64,000 nucleotides of DNA from an uncultured Candidatus Nemicrothrix sp. (GTDB lineage Bacteria > Actinomycetota > Acidimicrobiia > Acidimicrobiales > MedAcidi-G1), in NCBI GenBank assembly GCA_913055915.1, contig CAJXKL010000011.1:1-64000 (forward strand), given 5' to 3'. The position numbers and the translations under genes are program-made. The notes beneath the pieces were generated by a model. The model made no database searches. It saw only the letters and a list, made by a program, of their open reading frames with translations, and was not told where the DNA came from. Every line of letters starts with the position of its first letter. Positions within the stretch are counted from its first letter, which is position 1. Positions 1-9,407 of the stretch are shown piece after piece.

Positions 1-114
1 CGGGTTCTTCCTCGGCCGGTGCCTCGTCTGAGGGTTCCTCGGCGGGTGCCTCGGTTTCGGGTTCTTCCTCGGCCGGTGCCTCGTCTGAGGGTTCCTCGGC
101 GGGTGCCTCGGTTT
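1..114 (-). repeat. 57-bp tandem repeat inside a coding region
   Basis: Two head-to-tail copies of a 57-bp unit lie at 1-57 and 58-114 and look identical by eye. The sequence diverges at 115, and more copies may lie beyond the window edge. The unit is a multiple of three. On the minus strand it encodes a 19-residue Pro/Glu/Ala-rich block with EAPAEEPSDEAPAEEE-type composition. It belongs to the truncated acidic protein described next. Confidence 0.9.
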
Positions 115-376
115 CGGGCTCCGGTTCCCTGCCGTCCCGGGTCATCTGCCATGTCTCCACGGCTGCACGCCAGATGGCCTCGGCTTCGGCCACGACCTCG
201 GCTCCGCCGCCTCCGTCCTGCGCGGCCTTGAGCGCATCGGCTGCCTCATCCTTGGCAGCGACCGCTTTCTTCAGGCGCCGCGCCGTTTCGGCTACCGCCT
301 CAGCGGCCGCTGCGCGCCGGTTGAACAGCAGCAGAGCCTGCCTGGTGTCGTCGTCCATTTGAACCATGCCCCACAT
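1..376 (-). CDS. Acidic repeat-containing hypothetical protein, 3' end outside window
   Basis: This reading frame starts inside the window and runs off its left edge with no stop, so only the N-terminal part is visible. Possible ATG starts lie at 376, 367 and 358, all in frame. The first roughly 75 residues look helical and are rich in Ala, Arg, Lys and Glu, probably a coiled coil (LLLFNRRAAAAEAVAETARR and similar). They are followed by an acidic Pro/Glu/Ala tail made of 19-residue repeats. No enzymatic motif is visible and the family is not recognised. Codon structure (open frame, in-frame repeats) supports a real gene. It is divergent from the SDR gene at 457. The exact start is uncertain because the only strong purine-rich motif lies about 26 nt upstream of the first ATG. 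Confidence 0.6.
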   Translation of the reverse strand, partial: MWGMVQMDDDTRQALLLFNRRAAAAEAVAETARRLKKAVAAKDEAADALKAAQDGGGGAEVVAEAEAIWRAAVETWQMTRDGREPEPETEAPAEEPSDEAPAEEEPETEAPAEEPSDEAPAEEEP

Positions 377-456
377 GATTGCCGTTCCGAAGGCGACTCC
401 CACCCTCCTGGGCCGTTACGTTCGAAACTGTTTCAACCTCGATAGGGAGGTATCAG

Positions 457-1224
457 ATGAATCTGAATGGCCGATCCACCCTTGTTACCGGTGGGGCAGG
501 GGGTCTTGGCGAGGCCGTGGTCCGGTTGTTTACCGCCGCAGGAGCATCCGTGGTGATCTTTGATGCGGCGGCAGATCGTGCCCGCGAGCTGGCCGATGAG
601 TTGGGCGACTCCGTGCTGGCGGTGGTCGGTGACGTTCTCAGCGAGACCTCTGTAGGAGAGGCCGTAGAGGTGGCTACAGGCCTCGGCGAGTTGTCTGCTG
701 TCGCGATCGTGCACGGCGCCGGGGTTGCCGGCCGCACCGTCAACCGCGACGGGACCCCTCACGACCTGGACCTCTTTCAGAGCACCATCAACCTCAACAT
801 CGTCGGCACGTTCAACGTCGTGCGGCTGGCAGCTGTGGCGATGGCGGGCAATGAGCCCGATGAGCATGGACAGCGCGGCGTGTTCATCAACACTGCGTCC
901 ATCGCCGGGCTGGAGGGCCAGACCGGGCAGGTCGCGTACGGTTCGGCCAAGGCCGGGATAATCGGCATGACCCTCCCTGTGGCCCGTGATCTCTCACCCC
1001 TGGGGATACGCATCAACACCATTGCCCCGGGGACAATGGGAACGCCGCTGATGAGGTCGATGCCCGAGGAGATGCAGGAGAAGTTGGTGTCGACGATCCC
1101 GTTCCCGAAGCGAATGGGTGAACCTGACGAGTTCGCCGCTCTCGTGGGCCACATCGTTGAGAACCCCTATCTGAACGGTGAGGTCATCAGGCTCGACGGG
1201 GCACTCAGGTTTCCTCCGAAGTAG
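457..1224 (+). CDS. SDR-family 3-hydroxyacyl-CoA dehydrogenase (HSD10-like)
   Basis: The 255-residue protein is a classical short-chain dehydrogenase that probably oxidises 3-hydroxyacyl-CoA (or a related 3-hydroxy substrate) with NAD+ in the cytoplasm. The cofactor motif TGGAGGLG is at residues 11-18, the structural Asn in NLNIVG near 114, and the catalytic Ser148, Tyr161 and Lys165 are in INTASIAG and YGSAKAG. The overall pattern, including the C-terminal [12 protein letters not shown], resembles type-2 hydroxyacyl-CoA dehydrogenase (HSD17B10 group). ATG 457 is chosen because GGGAGG precedes it by 6 nt; a longer frame begins at 379 but lacks such a site. The gene converges on the AddA-like gene and overlaps its end by 20 nt. 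Substrate is inferred from family resemblance only. Confidence 0.85.
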   Translation: MNLNGRSTLVTGGAGGLGEAVVRLFTAAGASVVIFDAAADRARELADELGDSVLAVVGDVLSETSVGEAVEVATGLGELSAVAIVHGAGVAGRTVNRDGTPHDLDLFQSTINLNIVGTFNVVRLAAVAMAGNEPDEHGQRGVFINTASIAGLEGQTGQVAYGSAKAGIIGMTLPVARDLSPLGIRINTIAPGTMGTPLMRSMPEEMQEKLVSTIPFPKRMGEPDEFAALVGHIVENPYLNGEVIRLDGALRFPPK

Positions 1225-4200
1225 CCGCCTCGGCCCAGGTCTCCACCTCGGTCATGGCTGCTTCAAGGTCCGGGATTTCGTGCTCGACGGCGGCTCCGCT
1301 TCCGACGAAGCAGAAGGCCATGCGCTCCACCCGGGTTCCGGTGGCCTTCTGGAGGGCGAGGGCGTAGGCAGCCCCCTGCAGGCGGTAGCGGGCGACCTTG
1401 GCGGACAGGTCCTGCTCGGCGTTCCAGGAGTCTGTCTTGTAGTCGATCACGACCAGACCCGACTCGGTTCGGTAGGCGAGGTCGATGTAGCCCTCGAGCA
1501 GCAGGTCGGTTGACAGTGGTGCCGCGACGAAGAGTTCCCGCCAGTGCTCGGACGTTGCTGCTTCGACAATCGATGGAGAGGCAAGGGCGGCGGCGACCAT
1601 GGAGACGACCAGGTCGGGATCGACGTCTTCGGTGGCGGCAGCGTGTCGGGCCTCGGACTCGCCGGTGCCCGCCATGTCGACTACCTCGAGGGCGGAGTGC
1701 ACGGCCCGGCCCACGCCGGTGCCGTGGCGTCCGGCTTCGCCCTGGCGTGCCCGCTCGGACTCTTCGTCTACTGCCGGCGATGCCTCGACGGCGATGGTTG
1801 TGGCAGCCACGGTGCGTCGGCGGGCACCCTGGGACCTCACCCTCTCGGCATCGGCGCGCCACTCGGTCGGGGTGGGCATTGGGGCGGTTTCGGGTGTGGC
1901 CGGCATCGGCAGATCGCTCATGGTCGGCCTGAGGTGGGCCACGGTGTCGGTCGGGCTGGTGCCCGTGGCCGCTCCGTGGAGAACCTCGGCCGATGTCACG
2001 TTGACCGGATGCTCCGGGTCTGACTTTGGTGTGCTGCGGTGAAGCGAGACGATCAGGTGGTCACGTGCGCGGGTGGCACCCACGTAGAGCAGGCGTAGCC
2101 GTTCCAGGTGCTCGAGCCGGAGCGCCGACTCGGAGTGTGCCCGGTGTGCCGAGTTGGTGAGGTCCTTCTTGAAGGCCACGGCAATTGCTGCCCGTTCGAC
2201 AGGGTTGGTGCCTGCGCCAACGGCACCCGGGAACGCAATCGTGTGGTTGCCGGTCGGCCGCTTCGCTCCGAGGTCTGCAAGTACACAGATCGGGAATTCG
2301 AGGCCCTTTGCAGCATGCGTAGTGAGGATGCGCACGGCATCGTCGTCTGGCTCCGGTGGAACCACCTCGTCGACGCGAACGTCGTCGGCTGTGTGCAGCC
2401 TGCACCATGCCAGAAAGGACCGCAGGTCGCCTCCGCGGGCCTCGCCGTACAGACGGGCCGTGTCGAGGAAGGTGCGTATCCGTCGCCATGAGTCGCGTGG
2501 TCGGTGGCTGCAGAGTGCGAGCTCCATTGCCCTGCGGTCACGAACAACCTGTTCGACCAGGTTGGCGGCACCGGTCCACGGACGTCGGGCGTGCATGTCT
2601 GCCATCCAGGTCATGCCTTCGACTACCGCGTGGTCTGACGGCAACCCCGATGTTCCCGGTTGCTGGTGGTCCCATTTGCCGCCGCCCAGGTGGAATGCCA
2701 GGAGGTCGTCGTCGCCGCAGCCGAAGAGGGGTGATCGCAGGGCCGTGACGAGGGCCAGTTCGTCGGTCGGGTCGTCTATCGCCTGTAGCGCCATGAGGAT
2801 GTCGCGAACCTCGTTGGCCGCCCACGGGTTGGTGCCGGCTTCAATGCGGTGGGGTACCCGGGCCTCGGCGAGCGCCGCCGCCAGGTCGGCCACCGGCTTT
2901 CGGCTGCGCACCAGGATTGCGATGTCGCCGGGGGTGCAGGGGTACCAGCCCTCGATGGGTGGTCCGCCGTGCGGGTCCGGTTCGGCCCGCCAGACGGTCC
3001 AGCCCTCGGCCAGCGCTGTGGTTACCGCAGCGACCACATCGGTGGTGTCGTCGAGTTGGAGTTGGGCTGCAGCTCGCTTGTGGTCCGAGTCGAAGCCGAG
3101 AAGCGTGACAGCGGGACCTACCGTTGCCGCGGGTCGAGTCGAGGTGAGCGGCGCGTACTCGGGTTGGGCGTGGGGTTCTTCTGCGATGAGGCGTGAGAAC
3201 ACACCGTTCACCCAGTCCAGGATTGGGCCTGTGGTCCGGAAGTTCTGTTCCAGCCGGACACCCTCTTTGCCGAATGCCTGCTGGGCATCGAGGTAGAGGG
3301 CTATGTCGGCCCGGCGGAAGCCGTAGATGGACTGCTTGGGGTCGCCGACGAAGAAGAGGGACCCCGGAGGAGGTCGGAGTTGGCGCCAGTCGTCGGTCAA
3401 GGTGTCGGGGTCGGCGATGAGCGCAGTCAGCTCGATCTGGATCGGGTCGGTGTCCTGGAACTCGTCGAGCAGGAGGTGGCGGTAGCGGTCATGGAGGGCG
3501 GCACGCACGCCCGGGCCGGTCGCCTTGTTGGTGAGCGAGCGACGTGCCAACACGAGCAGGTCGTGGAAGCTGAGCTGTCCCTGTCGCTGACGCCTGGAAG
3601 CCGCAGTGACCGCAGCGGCACCCACTACCGAGACGATCCTGTCGATTACCTGGTCGGTCAGATGGGTCACCTCTGCATCGAGGAGGGCACGGGCGTCCTG
3701 CATCTGTTCTCGGACGTCGTCGATGGGGACGGCGCCTGTCCAGTGCTTCTGGTTGCCGAGCCTGGTGCTGTTGGACACCACCTTGCGATCTCCCAGGATC
3801 CGGATCGCCGAAAGGGGGTCGTCGGCCACCGCTGCCAGTTCGTCGGCGTAGGCCTCGACCAGTTCCAGTTGGATGGCCATCTTGTCGTTGGCCTCGATGC
3901 AGTGGTCGCCGAGGTCGACGAGGGGTCGAAGGGAATCGACGATGGCGGGGACGTCGATCGGTATGGGGTCGGGGGCTTCAACCAGGCGTTCCTCGACCTG
4001 GTCCCAGTTCTCGTCGAAACGAACGACCATCCGGCGGATGTGATCGAGCGAGATGCCCAACTCCAGCCCTGCCAGCATCGTGAACGCCAGGTTCTGGTCG
4101 CCCAGCAGCGTGTGAACGAGGGAGTCCCAGCGCTCATCGAAGTCGACGAGCGACGAGACCTCGTCCATTACCTCGACTGCGGGGGGTAGGCCGGCCTCGA

Positions 4201-4540
4201 TCGGGTGCTCGATGAGTATCCGCTGGGCGAAGGCGTGCAGGGTGCACAGGGCGGCACCGTCGAGTTCGATCAGGGCTGCGGCAGCCACCCCGGTATGGGT
4301 GCCTTCGTCGGCCAGGTGCTCCAGCCGGCGCCGCACCCGGTCGCGCAGTTCGGTGGCTGCCCGGTCGGTGAACGTGATGGCTGCGATGTGTTCCATGGAC
4401 ACCCCGCTTGCGACCAGTTCCACGATCCGGTTCACGAGGGCGCTGGTCTTTCCGGTTCCGGCTCCGGCCTCGACGAACAGGGTGGTCCCCAGGTCGGTGC
4501 CGATGCGGTTGCGTGCCACCTGGTCGGAGGTCTTAGGCAT
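1205..4540 (-). CDS. AddA/RecB-like UvrD-family helicase-nuclease
   Basis: The 1111-residue protein is the helicase-nuclease subunit of a double-strand-break resection complex of the AddAB/RecBCD type. Visible helicase motifs are Walker A AGAGTGKT (25-32), the DEFQDTD motif, GDPKQSIYGFRR, and THAAKGLEFP and YVGATRARD in the C-terminal half. A PD-(D/E)XK nuclease of the RecB class sits near the C-terminus, with GYIDL followed by VVIDYKTD. The start is ATG 4540; a longer upstream frame (to 4879) is only antisense-type extension through the partner gene. It overlaps the end of the AddB-like gene by 8 nt, implying translational coupling. Expected activity is ATP-driven unwinding and trimming of DNA ends for RecA loading. 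Confidence 0.88.
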   Translation of the reverse strand: MPKTSDQVARNRIGTDLGTTLFVEAGAGTGKTSALVNRIVELVASGVSMEHIAAITFTDRAATELRDRVRRRLEHLADEGTHTGVAAAALIELDGAALCTLHAFAQRILIEHPIEAGLPPAVEVMDEVSSLVDFDERWDSLVHTLLGDQNLAFTMLAGLELGISLDHIRRMVVRFDENWDQVEERLVEAPDPIPIDVPAIVDSLRPLVDLGDHCIEANDKMAIQLELVEAYADELAAVADDPLSAIRILGDRKVVSNSTRLGNQKHWTGAVPIDDVREQMQDARALLDAEVTHLTDQVIDRIVSVVGAAAVTAASRRQRQGQLSFHDLLVLARRSLTNKATGPGVRAALHDRYRHLLLDEFQDTDPIQIELTALIADPDTLTDDWRQLRPPPGSLFFVGDPKQSIYGFRRADIALYLDAQQAFGKEGVRLEQNFRTTGPILDWVNGVFSRLIAEEPHAQPEYAPLTSTRPAATVGPAVTLLGFDSDHKRAAAQLQLDDTTDVVAAVTTALAEGWTVWRAEPDPHGGPPIEGWYPCTPGDIAILVRSRKPVADLAAALAEARVPHRIEAGTNPWAANEVRDILMALQAIDDPTDELALVTALRSPLFGCGDDDLLAFHLGGGKWDHQQPGTSGLPSDHAVVEGMTWMADMHARRPWTGAANLVEQVVRDRRAMELALCSHRPRDSWRRIRTFLDTARLYGEARGGDLRSFLAWCRLHTADDVRVDEVVPPEPDDDAVRILTTHAAKGLEFPICVLADLGAKRPTGNHTIAFPGAVGAGTNPVERAAIAVAFKKDLTNSAHRAHSESALRLEHLERLRLLYVGATRARDHLIVSLHRSTPKSDPEHPVNVTSAEVLHGAATGTSPTDTVAHLRPTMSDLPMPATPETAPMPTPTEWRADAERVRSQGARRRTVAATTIAVEASPAVDEESERARQGEAGRHGTGVGRAVHSALEVVDMAGTGESEARHAAATEDVDPDLVVSMVAAALASPSIVEAATSEHWRELFVAAPLSTDLLLEGYIDLAYRTESGLVVIDYKTDSWNAEQDLSAKVARYRLQGAAYALALQKATGTRVERMAFCFVGSGAAVEHEIPDLEAAMTEVETWAEAATSEET

Positions 4541-7500
4541 CGTCGTCTTCCAGGCTGACCACGATGGTGGCGACCTCGTCGAGGTCGCCAATGAGGCGGC
4601 GGTAGGGCTCAAGCGCGGGGTCGATGCGCTTGTCCTGCCAGGAGGCGGCGACGGGGTCGGTGCCCATTCCGTCGGGGTTGCAGTAGTCGCAGCCGATGCC
4701 GTATCTCGGGCTCTTGGGTGGACGGGCGGGGAACAGGCCTTGTTCGATGCCGTTGATGATGGTCGTGAGCACGGTGTCGAAGCGTGCCAGCACCGCCTCG
4801 GTAAGGGGGTGTCCGATGTGGACTCCGGTATCGGTGACGAACCAGTACTGGCCGTGCACCTCGGTGTCGGGTGTGGCAATGGCGGCCCTGGCTGCCAGGC
4901 CGTAGATGGGTAACTGCAGGTACTGGCCGTGGTCGTCGGGGGTGGCCTCGGAGATCTTCTTGTAGGGGCCCATGCCGCCGGTCTTGTAGTCGATTACGTG
5001 GATGGCGCCGTCGGTTCCGCGGTCGACCCGGTCGATGCGGCCACGGAACCTGAGGCTCCGGCCGTCTGGCAGGACGTGAACCAGCGGATCCGTGCCGTCT
5101 AGCCCGAACGACATCTCGACTGCAGCCGGGGTGGTGTGGTTCTGGGCCCGCCAGGCGTGGTCGTCGACGAGGAAGGACTCGAGGTGACGGCGCAGTCGCT
5201 CGGAGTCGCGCCGCCACAGGAGGGCGTGCCCGGTGAGGCCTCTGGCCTCGGCAAGGGCCAACTCCTCGTTGCAGATCTCTGCCAGCCGTTGCCGCTGTGC
5301 CCGGCTCCAGGCTGCGTCAGGTGCAGGGAGGCTGTTGTTGTCAAGGTTTTCGCCGATGAATCGGTCGAGTACCTGGTGGGCCAGGGTGCCGCGGTCGATC
5401 GCGGTGATGCCCTCGTCGTCCTGTGGTTCGTGGGCCACGCCTACCCGCAACACGTGTTCCATGAGGTAGGCGTGCGGGCACCGCACCCATGTCTGGAGTC
5501 GGGTGGCTGAGAGCACGGTGCGACCATCGGCGGGGGGTGGAACCGCCGCTCCGGCCAGGTTGCCGTCGAAGCGGGTGAGCACGGGTTGCTGGCGCCCACG
5601 AACCAGGTCGATGCCGCGGTTGAGGACTGGGTCGGTGGTTCGACGCTCGGAGGTGTCGACTGGTAGGCCCCGGTACCGTTCGCGCAGGAGCTCGGCGAGG
5701 GCGTACTCCTGTTCGTCGGCGGGGGAGGTGAGGCGTTCGAGGGAGCCCACGAACGACGGTGACGTGGAGAACCAGGGCTGGTCCAGGCTCTCCAGTTCAG
5801 TGGGCGAAGGCCGAAAACCCAGCTCGGCCTCTGCCTGGTCGAGCAGCCAGCGTGACGGCACCCACTCGTTCTTTCGGCCCAGGTCTCCCCGGGGGAACAC
5901 GAGGACGCGCCTGTGTTGTGCGGCAGCGAGTGCCGCCAGCACGCGGTGGTGTAGGTCGGCCATGCGGTCGGTTCGAACCGTGAGCGCTCCGCCGGTCAGG
6001 AGACGGGACGAGTCGGGAAGCAGTGGGTCGTCGCGCCGCCGGGATGGTGTGGTGCCCTCGGCCAGACCCACAATGACGATGTTGTCGAGGTCGATGCCTG
6101 TGAGGACTCCGAACCCACCGACCAGCACACCGTCGCCGAAGCGGCCCTCGCGTTCGAGGTCGTGGTCAAGGCCGTCGACTACGGCTCGGCGAAAGGCTCC
6201 CGCTCCGGGTCGTGGCTCGATGGTGGCAAGCCTTGCGAGGCCGGTGAGGAGGTCTCGCACCCTGGTGTGGGCCTCGACCTCGTGGTCGGGCCAGTCGGTG
6301 CGGTCGGCGGCCGAACCCAGGTAGCGGTCGAGTAGGCCCGTGGCCCAGTTGGCCAGCCCGGGCCAGTCGGACGGTGTCGGGTCGGTGTTCACGTTGGCGA
6401 TCAGTTCTTCGACGAAACCGAGGAGGTCATGGGCCTGTCTGATCTTCTTGTCGACAGCGTCGATGCGGCCGGGTTCGGCGCCCTGTGAGGCGAGGTCGTC
6501 CCGGCGTTGTTCCTGGTCGGACATCACCTGCCCGAGGCGTGAGCGCCACTGGTCTGGTCCGGCGACCACGCCTGCGTTGCGGGCCACCCGCTCCCATGCG
6601 GTGGCCGGTACGGCTGTTCCGTCGGCACTGACGACCGCGCCAGAGGAGATGAGCGCCATGACGGCTGCCCGTGAGAAGTCGTTGTCGTCGAGGTCGAGCA
6701 GTGCGAGCAGGATCCGGCCGGAGAGTGATTCGTCGAGACGGCGGCCGGCCGCGCCGTTGAACGGCACGTCGGCTGAGCGCAGGTGCTGGTGGAGGAGTCT
6801 GGCGTAGCGCTCGCCGCCGGGATGGACGATGGCCATCCGGGTGAACGGTGTTCCGGTGGCGGCTGCGGCCACGACCTCGCGGACGGCCACTCGGGCCTCC
6901 TCATCGGGGTCGGCCACCGAGTGGACGGCGAGATCTGAAGCCACTGGCCCGGGCGGGTCCGATGGCGGGTTGCCACCAAGACGTTCGACCAGATGATTGA
7001 GAGGCTGGTCGGCCGCATCGTCGCCCGTGCGGGCGGCGATGACCGTCAGAGGCCTGGTGTCGGAGAGGGCGGCCAGCAGTGCCAGACCCGAGGCGGGGGT
7101 TCGGCCCGGGATGTGCAGTATCAGGGTACCCAGTTCATCGAGCAGGGGGTCTTCGTGTCCGATTGAGGCTGCTGCCCGGTGCAGGTCGACCTCGTCGATG
7201 AACCGTTCGGCAAGGCGGTCGCGGATGAGGCGGTGGAGCCTGACCACCTCGTGTGCCTGAGCACCGGTTGCGGCCACGGTGTCGAGGGTGGGGTCGTCCA
7301 GTTCCCTCATCTCGCGGTGTACCCGCACGAGCGCCCGCTCGGTGGCCGGGTGGTGTGCAACGGGGCGGAGCAGGTCGGCGGAGTCGGCGAGGGTGGTGCG
7401 CACGGCGGCGCCAACAACGGGGTCGGAGACGCGGCGCCGCTGGTCACTGGCCAGGGCCGTGCCGGCCAGCAACCTGGCCAGGCCGAGCAGGGTCTCAAAG

Positions 7501-7700
7501 CGTACGGCGACAAGCCCGACGGCTCCGGCGACGCCCGGGCCTGTTGCCAGCGAGCGGCGTGCGGCAACGCCCACCAGGTTGGACGGCACGACCACGGTCA
7601 CCGGTGCCAGCGGGTCGCCGCCCTTGGCTGTCGCTATGGCGTCGCTGAGAGCGGCGGTGGCCTCAGGGCCGTATGAGGTGAAGGTGAAGTTGGCAGCCAC
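4533..7700 (-). CDS. AddB-like PD-(D/E)XK nuclease subunit
   Basis: About 1055 residues. The N-terminal half looks like an inactivated helicase fold (VVVPSNLVGVAARR, but no intact Walker A seen). The C-terminal half has LSATRLQTWVRCPHAYL, then FRGRIDRVD and VIDYKTGG, the RecB-type nuclease core. It should pair with the overlapping downstream AddA-like helicase. AddB proteins normally hold a 4Fe-4S cluster with one Cys before the nuclease core and C-x2-C-x5-C after it. Here RCPHAYL and GCDYC are present, but the last Cys of the C-terminal group is not seen. The start is uncertain: GTG 7700 gives the family-like beginning VAANFTFTSYG, while TTG 7739 would add 13 residues. It is divergent from the acyl-CoA ligase at 7803. 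Confidence 0.82.
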   Translation of the reverse strand: MAANFTFTSYGPEATAALSDAIATAKGGDPLAPVTVVVPSNLVGVAARRSLATGPGVAGAVGLVAVRFETLLGLARLLAGTALASDQRRRVSDPVVGAAVRTTLADSADLLRPVAHHPATERALVRVHREMRELDDPTLDTVAATGAQAHEVVRLHRLIRDRLAERFIDEVDLHRAAASIGHEDPLLDELGTLILHIPGRTPASGLALLAALSDTRPLTVIAARTGDDAADQPLNHLVERLGGNPPSDPPGPVASDLAVHSVADPDEEARVAVREVVAAAATGTPFTRMAIVHPGGERYARLLHQHLRSADVPFNGAAGRRLDESLSGRILLALLDLDDNDFSRAAVMALISSGAVVSADGTAVPATAWERVARNAGVVAGPDQWRSRLGQVMSDQEQRRDDLASQGAEPGRIDAVDKKIRQAHDLLGFVEELIANVNTDPTPSDWPGLANWATGLLDRYLGSAADRTDWPDHEVEAHTRVRDLLTGLARLATIEPRPGAGAFRRAVVDGLDHDLEREGRFGDGVLVGGFGVLTGIDLDNIVIVGLAEGTTPSRRRDDPLLPDSSRLLTGGALTVRTDRMADLHHRVLAALAAAQHRRVLVFPRGDLGRKNEWVPSRWLLDQAEAELGFRPSPTELESLDQPWFSTSPSFVGSLERLTSPADEQEYALAELLRERYRGLPVDTSERRTTDPVLNRGIDLVRGRQQPVLTRFDGNLAGAAVPPPADGRTVLSATRLQTWVRCPHAYLMEHVLRVGVAHEPQDDEGITAIDRGTLAHQVLDRFIGENLDNNSLPAPDAAWSRAQRQRLAEICNEELALAEARGLTGHALLWRRDSERLRRHLESFLVDDHAWRAQNHTTPAAVEMSFGLDGTDPLVHVLPDGRSLRFRGRIDRVDRGTDGAIHVIDYKTGGMGPYKKISEATPDDHGQYLQLPIYGLAARAAIATPDTEVHGQYWFVTDTGVHIGHPLTEAVLARFDTVLTTIINGIEQGLFPARPPKSPRYGIGCDYCNPDGMGTDPVAASWQDKRIDPALEPYRRLIGDLDEVATIVVSLEDDDA

Positions 7701-7802
7701 TGTCAGACGAGAGTATGTACGCCATGTGACACCTCGCAATTACGCCTGGAACCCTGTTTCCGATCAGTCACGCAGGACGGCCGGCCGGTACTGTCCAACC
7801 AC

Positions 7803-9383
7803 ATGAGCGACGTGGGGACTGAAGTACCAGACGATCCAAGGCCCGAGTACCCGGGTCGCTGGGCGCAGGACGCTCCGGACCGGCCGGCAATCGTCATGCA
7901 CGGTTCAGGGAAGACCATGACCTTCGCCGAACTGGATGCCGAGGCCAACCGCATCGCCAACCTGTTCCGCGGCCTGGGTCTGGAACCGGGCGACCATATG
8001 GCGTTTTGTCTGGAGAACCGCATTGAGTTCCTGGCACTTGCCTGGGGGGCCCACTACGCGGGTCTCTACTACACAGCGATCTCGTCGCGCCTGACTGCCG
8101 ATGAGATCGCCTACATCGTCGACGACTGTGGTGCCAGGGTCTTTGTCACGTCGCCGTACAAGGCTGACGCTGTCGCCGAGGTCACGGCTGCAACGCCGAA
8201 CGTTGAGGCGAGGTTCAGCATCGGTGGTCCGCTCGCCGACCATGCCTGTTTCGAGGATGCCGTTGCCAGCCATTCGGCCGAACCGTTCCCCGGTGCTGTC
8301 GAGGGTCAGGACATGCTCTACTCGTCTGGTACCACCGGCCGACCCAAGGGCATCAGGTCCCCGATGTCGGGTTCACCGTTGGGCGGAATCAACCCGATCA
8401 CGATGATGGCGAAGATCCTGTTCGCTGCCGAGGAGGGCTCCGTGTACCTCTCTCCGGCACCGCTCTACCACTCCGCTCCGCTGCGTTTCTGCCTCGGCTA
8501 CCAGCGGCTGGGTTGCACGATCGTGGTGATGGAGAAGTTCGACGCCGAGGAGGCACTCGCTGCCATCGAGGCCCACAGCGTGCACACCAGCCAGTGGGTT
8601 CCGACCATGTTCGTGCGGATGCTCAAGCTCGCCGAGGAGGTGCGGTCCCGCTACGACACCTCATCGCTGGTGACCGCAATCCACGCGGCTGCGCCGTGCC
8701 CGGTCAAGGTGAAGCACTCGATGATCGAATGGTGGGGGCCGGTGCTGCACGAGTACTACGCGGGCACCGAGGGAAACGGCCTCACCTACACGAACTCACT
8801 CGACTGGCTGGAACACCCTGGATCTGTCGGTAGGGCGATCCTGGGCGAGCTGGTCATCGTCGACGATGACGGCAGGGAGTTGTCGGTGGGTGAGGAGGGG
8901 GACGTCTACTTTCGCAGCGACTCCCAGTTCGAGTACCACAACGACCCCGAGAAGACCGCCGGTTCGAGGCTCGGAGAGAACCTCAGCACGCTGGGCGACG
9001 TGGGTCGTGTCGACGAGGACGGCTTTCTCTACCTGACGGACCGCAGGGCCTACATGATCATCTCGGGAGGGGTGAACATCTATCCCCAGGAGGCCGAGAA
9101 CATTCTGACGATGCATCCGGCGGTGTTAGACGTGGCCGTGTTCGGTGTGCCCAACGACGAGTTCGGTGAGGAGGTCAAGGCCGTGGTCCAACCTGCCGAC
9201 GGTGCCGACCCCGGCCCCGACCTCGAGCGGGAGTTGATCGCCTACTGCCGGTCGCAGTTGGCCGATGTCAAGTGCCCCCACAGCATCGACTTCCGCGACG
9301 AGATGCCCCGGCACCCGACGGGCAAGCTCTACAAGCGCCTGTTGAAGGACGAGTACTGGCAGGGCCACCAGGCCCGCATCTGA
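7803..9383 (+). CDS. Acyl-CoA synthetase (FadD-like AMP-forming ligase)
   Basis: The 526-residue enzyme of the ANL superfamily activates a carboxylic acid with ATP and CoA through an acyl-adenylate. The P-loop YSSGTTGRPKG is at residues 173-183. The A8 hinge appears as YLTDRRAYMIISGGVNIYP, and the C-terminal PTGKLYKR contains the catalytic Lys. Length is normal for medium- to long-chain fatty acyl-CoA or related ligases. The specific acid cannot be read from sequence; aromatic, steroid-side-chain or short-chain acids are possible. No membrane segment is seen. The neighbouring genes are unrelated, so it is probably a single transcription unit divergent from the AddB-like gene. Confidence 0.88.
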   Translation: MSDVGTEVPDDPRPEYPGRWAQDAPDRPAIVMHGSGKTMTFAELDAEANRIANLFRGLGLEPGDHMAFCLENRIEFLALAWGAHYAGLYYTAISSRLTADEIAYIVDDCGARVFVTSPYKADAVAEVTAATPNVEARFSIGGPLADHACFEDAVASHSAEPFPGAVEGQDMLYSSGTTGRPKGIRSPMSGSPLGGINPITMMAKILFAAEEGSVYLSPAPLYHSAPLRFCLGYQRLGCTIVVMEKFDAEEALAAIEAHSVHTSQWVPTMFVRMLKLAEEVRSRYDTSSLVTAIHAAAPCPVKVKHSMIEWWGPVLHEYYAGTEGNGLTYTNSLDWLEHPGSVGRAILGELVIVDDDGRELSVGEEGDVYFRSDSQFEYHNDPEKTAGSRLGENLSTLGDVGRVDEDGFLYLTDRRAYMIISGGVNIYPQEAENILTMHPAVLDVAVFGVPNDEFGEEVKAVVQPADGADPGPDLERELIAYCRSQLADVKCPHSIDFRDEMPRHPTGKLYKRLLKDEYWQGHQARI

Positions 9384-9407
9384 GCCCGACAGCGCGTCGG
9401 GCCGGGT

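Noticed and set aside
1-114. Repeat at the window start as a CRISPR array
   Set aside because: The copies are directly adjacent without spacers and maintain a coding frame.
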